20,000 nucleotides of DNA from Chara braunii (lineage: Eukaryota; Streptophyta; Charophyceae; Charales; Characeae): assembly GCA_003427395.1 (NCBI GenBank), contig BFEA01000790.1:321461-341460 (forward strand), written 5' to 3'. Of this stretch, positions 19,323-20,000 are shown piece after piece (position 1 is the first letter of the stretch; the number at the start of each line of letters is the position of its first letter). The position numbers and the translations under genes are program-made. Under the pieces are notes generated by a model, which saw only the letters and a program-made list of their open reading frames with translations, ran no database searches and was not told the DNA's origin.

Positions 19323-20000
19323 GTATTTGAGAAAGTTAGTGTAGTTGGGGAGGAAGGGTGAGATCACAATTAAGAGTAGTGGTGGCGACATTGGGGCCGA
19401 CGGATGGCGGGTGGTAAGACGTTTATTTGGTGAAACGAGAGTTGGAGTGGGGAGAAACACTAGACCTCTTAGGAGGTGTAAGAGTCTCTTCCAGCAGGAG
19501 GGGGTCATCACTCTACGATGTGTCACAAAAGCATCACCAGCGATCTTGAAGCTACGGAATGAGATGATCCGGATGTTCAGAAATAGGAGGAGGCAAATGA
19601 ATTTGAAGAAAAAGAACATGTCGGATCTGATTAAGTATTATGGGGCGATTAAAGCTTTTTCGACTAAGAGAAGTAGATCGAGGGCGAGGACGATGATATC
19701 GGGGACAATCAAGGACGCATTTGGATTGAGCGTCAGAAAAAGAATCATAGTGAAGGTAAAATATGATGAGAGAATTAGGAAAAGTGACGTAATGAGGTTA
19801 ATCAGAAAGAAGATTGGGGGTTTGTAGTTGATGAAACCGTTGAAGGAGATGGTAAAACGGCGTACACGGGTTGTTTGGACTAAATGCCCAAATGCGGGTG
19901 ATTTACTCCACAATCATCGGCGACACGCGTCGACACGTGCATCCAGTTGCACTTGTGTTGGAATGCCCTATCCGAGAAAGGATGGGCACATACATTTCCG
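19255..20000 (+). pseudogene. Linker and pre-RT segment of the retroelement, running off the window
   Basis: A third frame takes over at about 19255 (IIEIQEVQGGTVTVQMVEYL), has a TAG at 19342-19344, and runs on through a very basic 160-residue stretch (KLRNEMIRMFRNRRRQMNLK; KRSRSRARTMISGTIKDAFG). A TAG falls at 19825-19827. The same frame then continues LMKPLKEMVKRRTRVVWTKC and reaches a Cys-x-Cys segment, SSCTCVGMPYPRKDGHIHF, at the window end. A Cys pair followed by a Gly-His segment just before an RT would suit a Penelope-like RT ORF. I cannot see the RT catalytic motifs, so that identity is inference. No domain is recognised in the basic part beyond likely nucleic-acid binding. Confidence 0.5.

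Overview
This is a eukaryotic nuclear window dominated by decayed transposable elements and simple repeats. There are no compact operons. The sequence holds a 79-nt T run, a (CT)n tract of about 150 bp, fold-back repeats, poly(A)-tailed inserts and retroelement coding blocks broken by stops and frameshifts. My best guess is a green-lineage genome, perhaps a charophyte alga such as Chara. That guess rests on remembered resemblance of the retroelement proteins (zinc knuckle, SAP-like helix pair, GIY-YIG before a reverse transcriptase) and was not checked by any search.

Layout. 1-140: a CAAT microsatellite and A/T runs. About 171-2290, minus strand: the C-terminal part of a LINE reverse-transcriptase ORF, with a recognisable zinc-binding motif, an A-rich tail and several stops. 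2298-2321: an A24 run. 2330-4560: no convincing gene; one short protein-like segment, then AT-rich and C-rich low-complexity DNA. 4560-7090, plus strand: a broken ORF1/gag-like gene with a zinc knuckle, ending in a (CAT)n-rich stretch near 7500. 7516-9300: nothing firm. 9300-12000: a CpG-rich region with a candidate TATA promoter, the long (CT)n tract and a GC-rich block with a hairpin. 12600-13320: two copies of a 144-bp fold-back MITE-like repeat. 13500-16020: T-rich retroinsertion scars, a possible host exon and a (TTG)n tract. 16012-16590, minus strand: an unrecognised 139-codon ORF followed by about 160 nt and then A79, consistent with a retroposed transcript. 16600-16900: a repeat with two tRNA-like B boxes.

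The most informative region is 17522-20000, plus strand. It reads through three successive frames as one retroelement protein: CCHC zinc knuckle, charged coiled region, SAP-like motif, GIY-YIG endonuclease domain, a basic linker and a Cys-x-Cys segment. The window then ends where a reverse transcriptase would be expected. This order, with the nuclease in front, matches the permuted Penelope-like retroelements (Chlamys/Naiad group) described from the green lineage and protists. It differs from classical Penelope elements, where GIY-YIG follows the RT. The added zinc knuckle and SAP-like module is the least ordinary part.

No gene set here works together as a host pathway. The connecting theme is successive retrotransposition followed by point decay. 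The reverse transcriptase itself lies outside the window, so the retroelement class is inferred.
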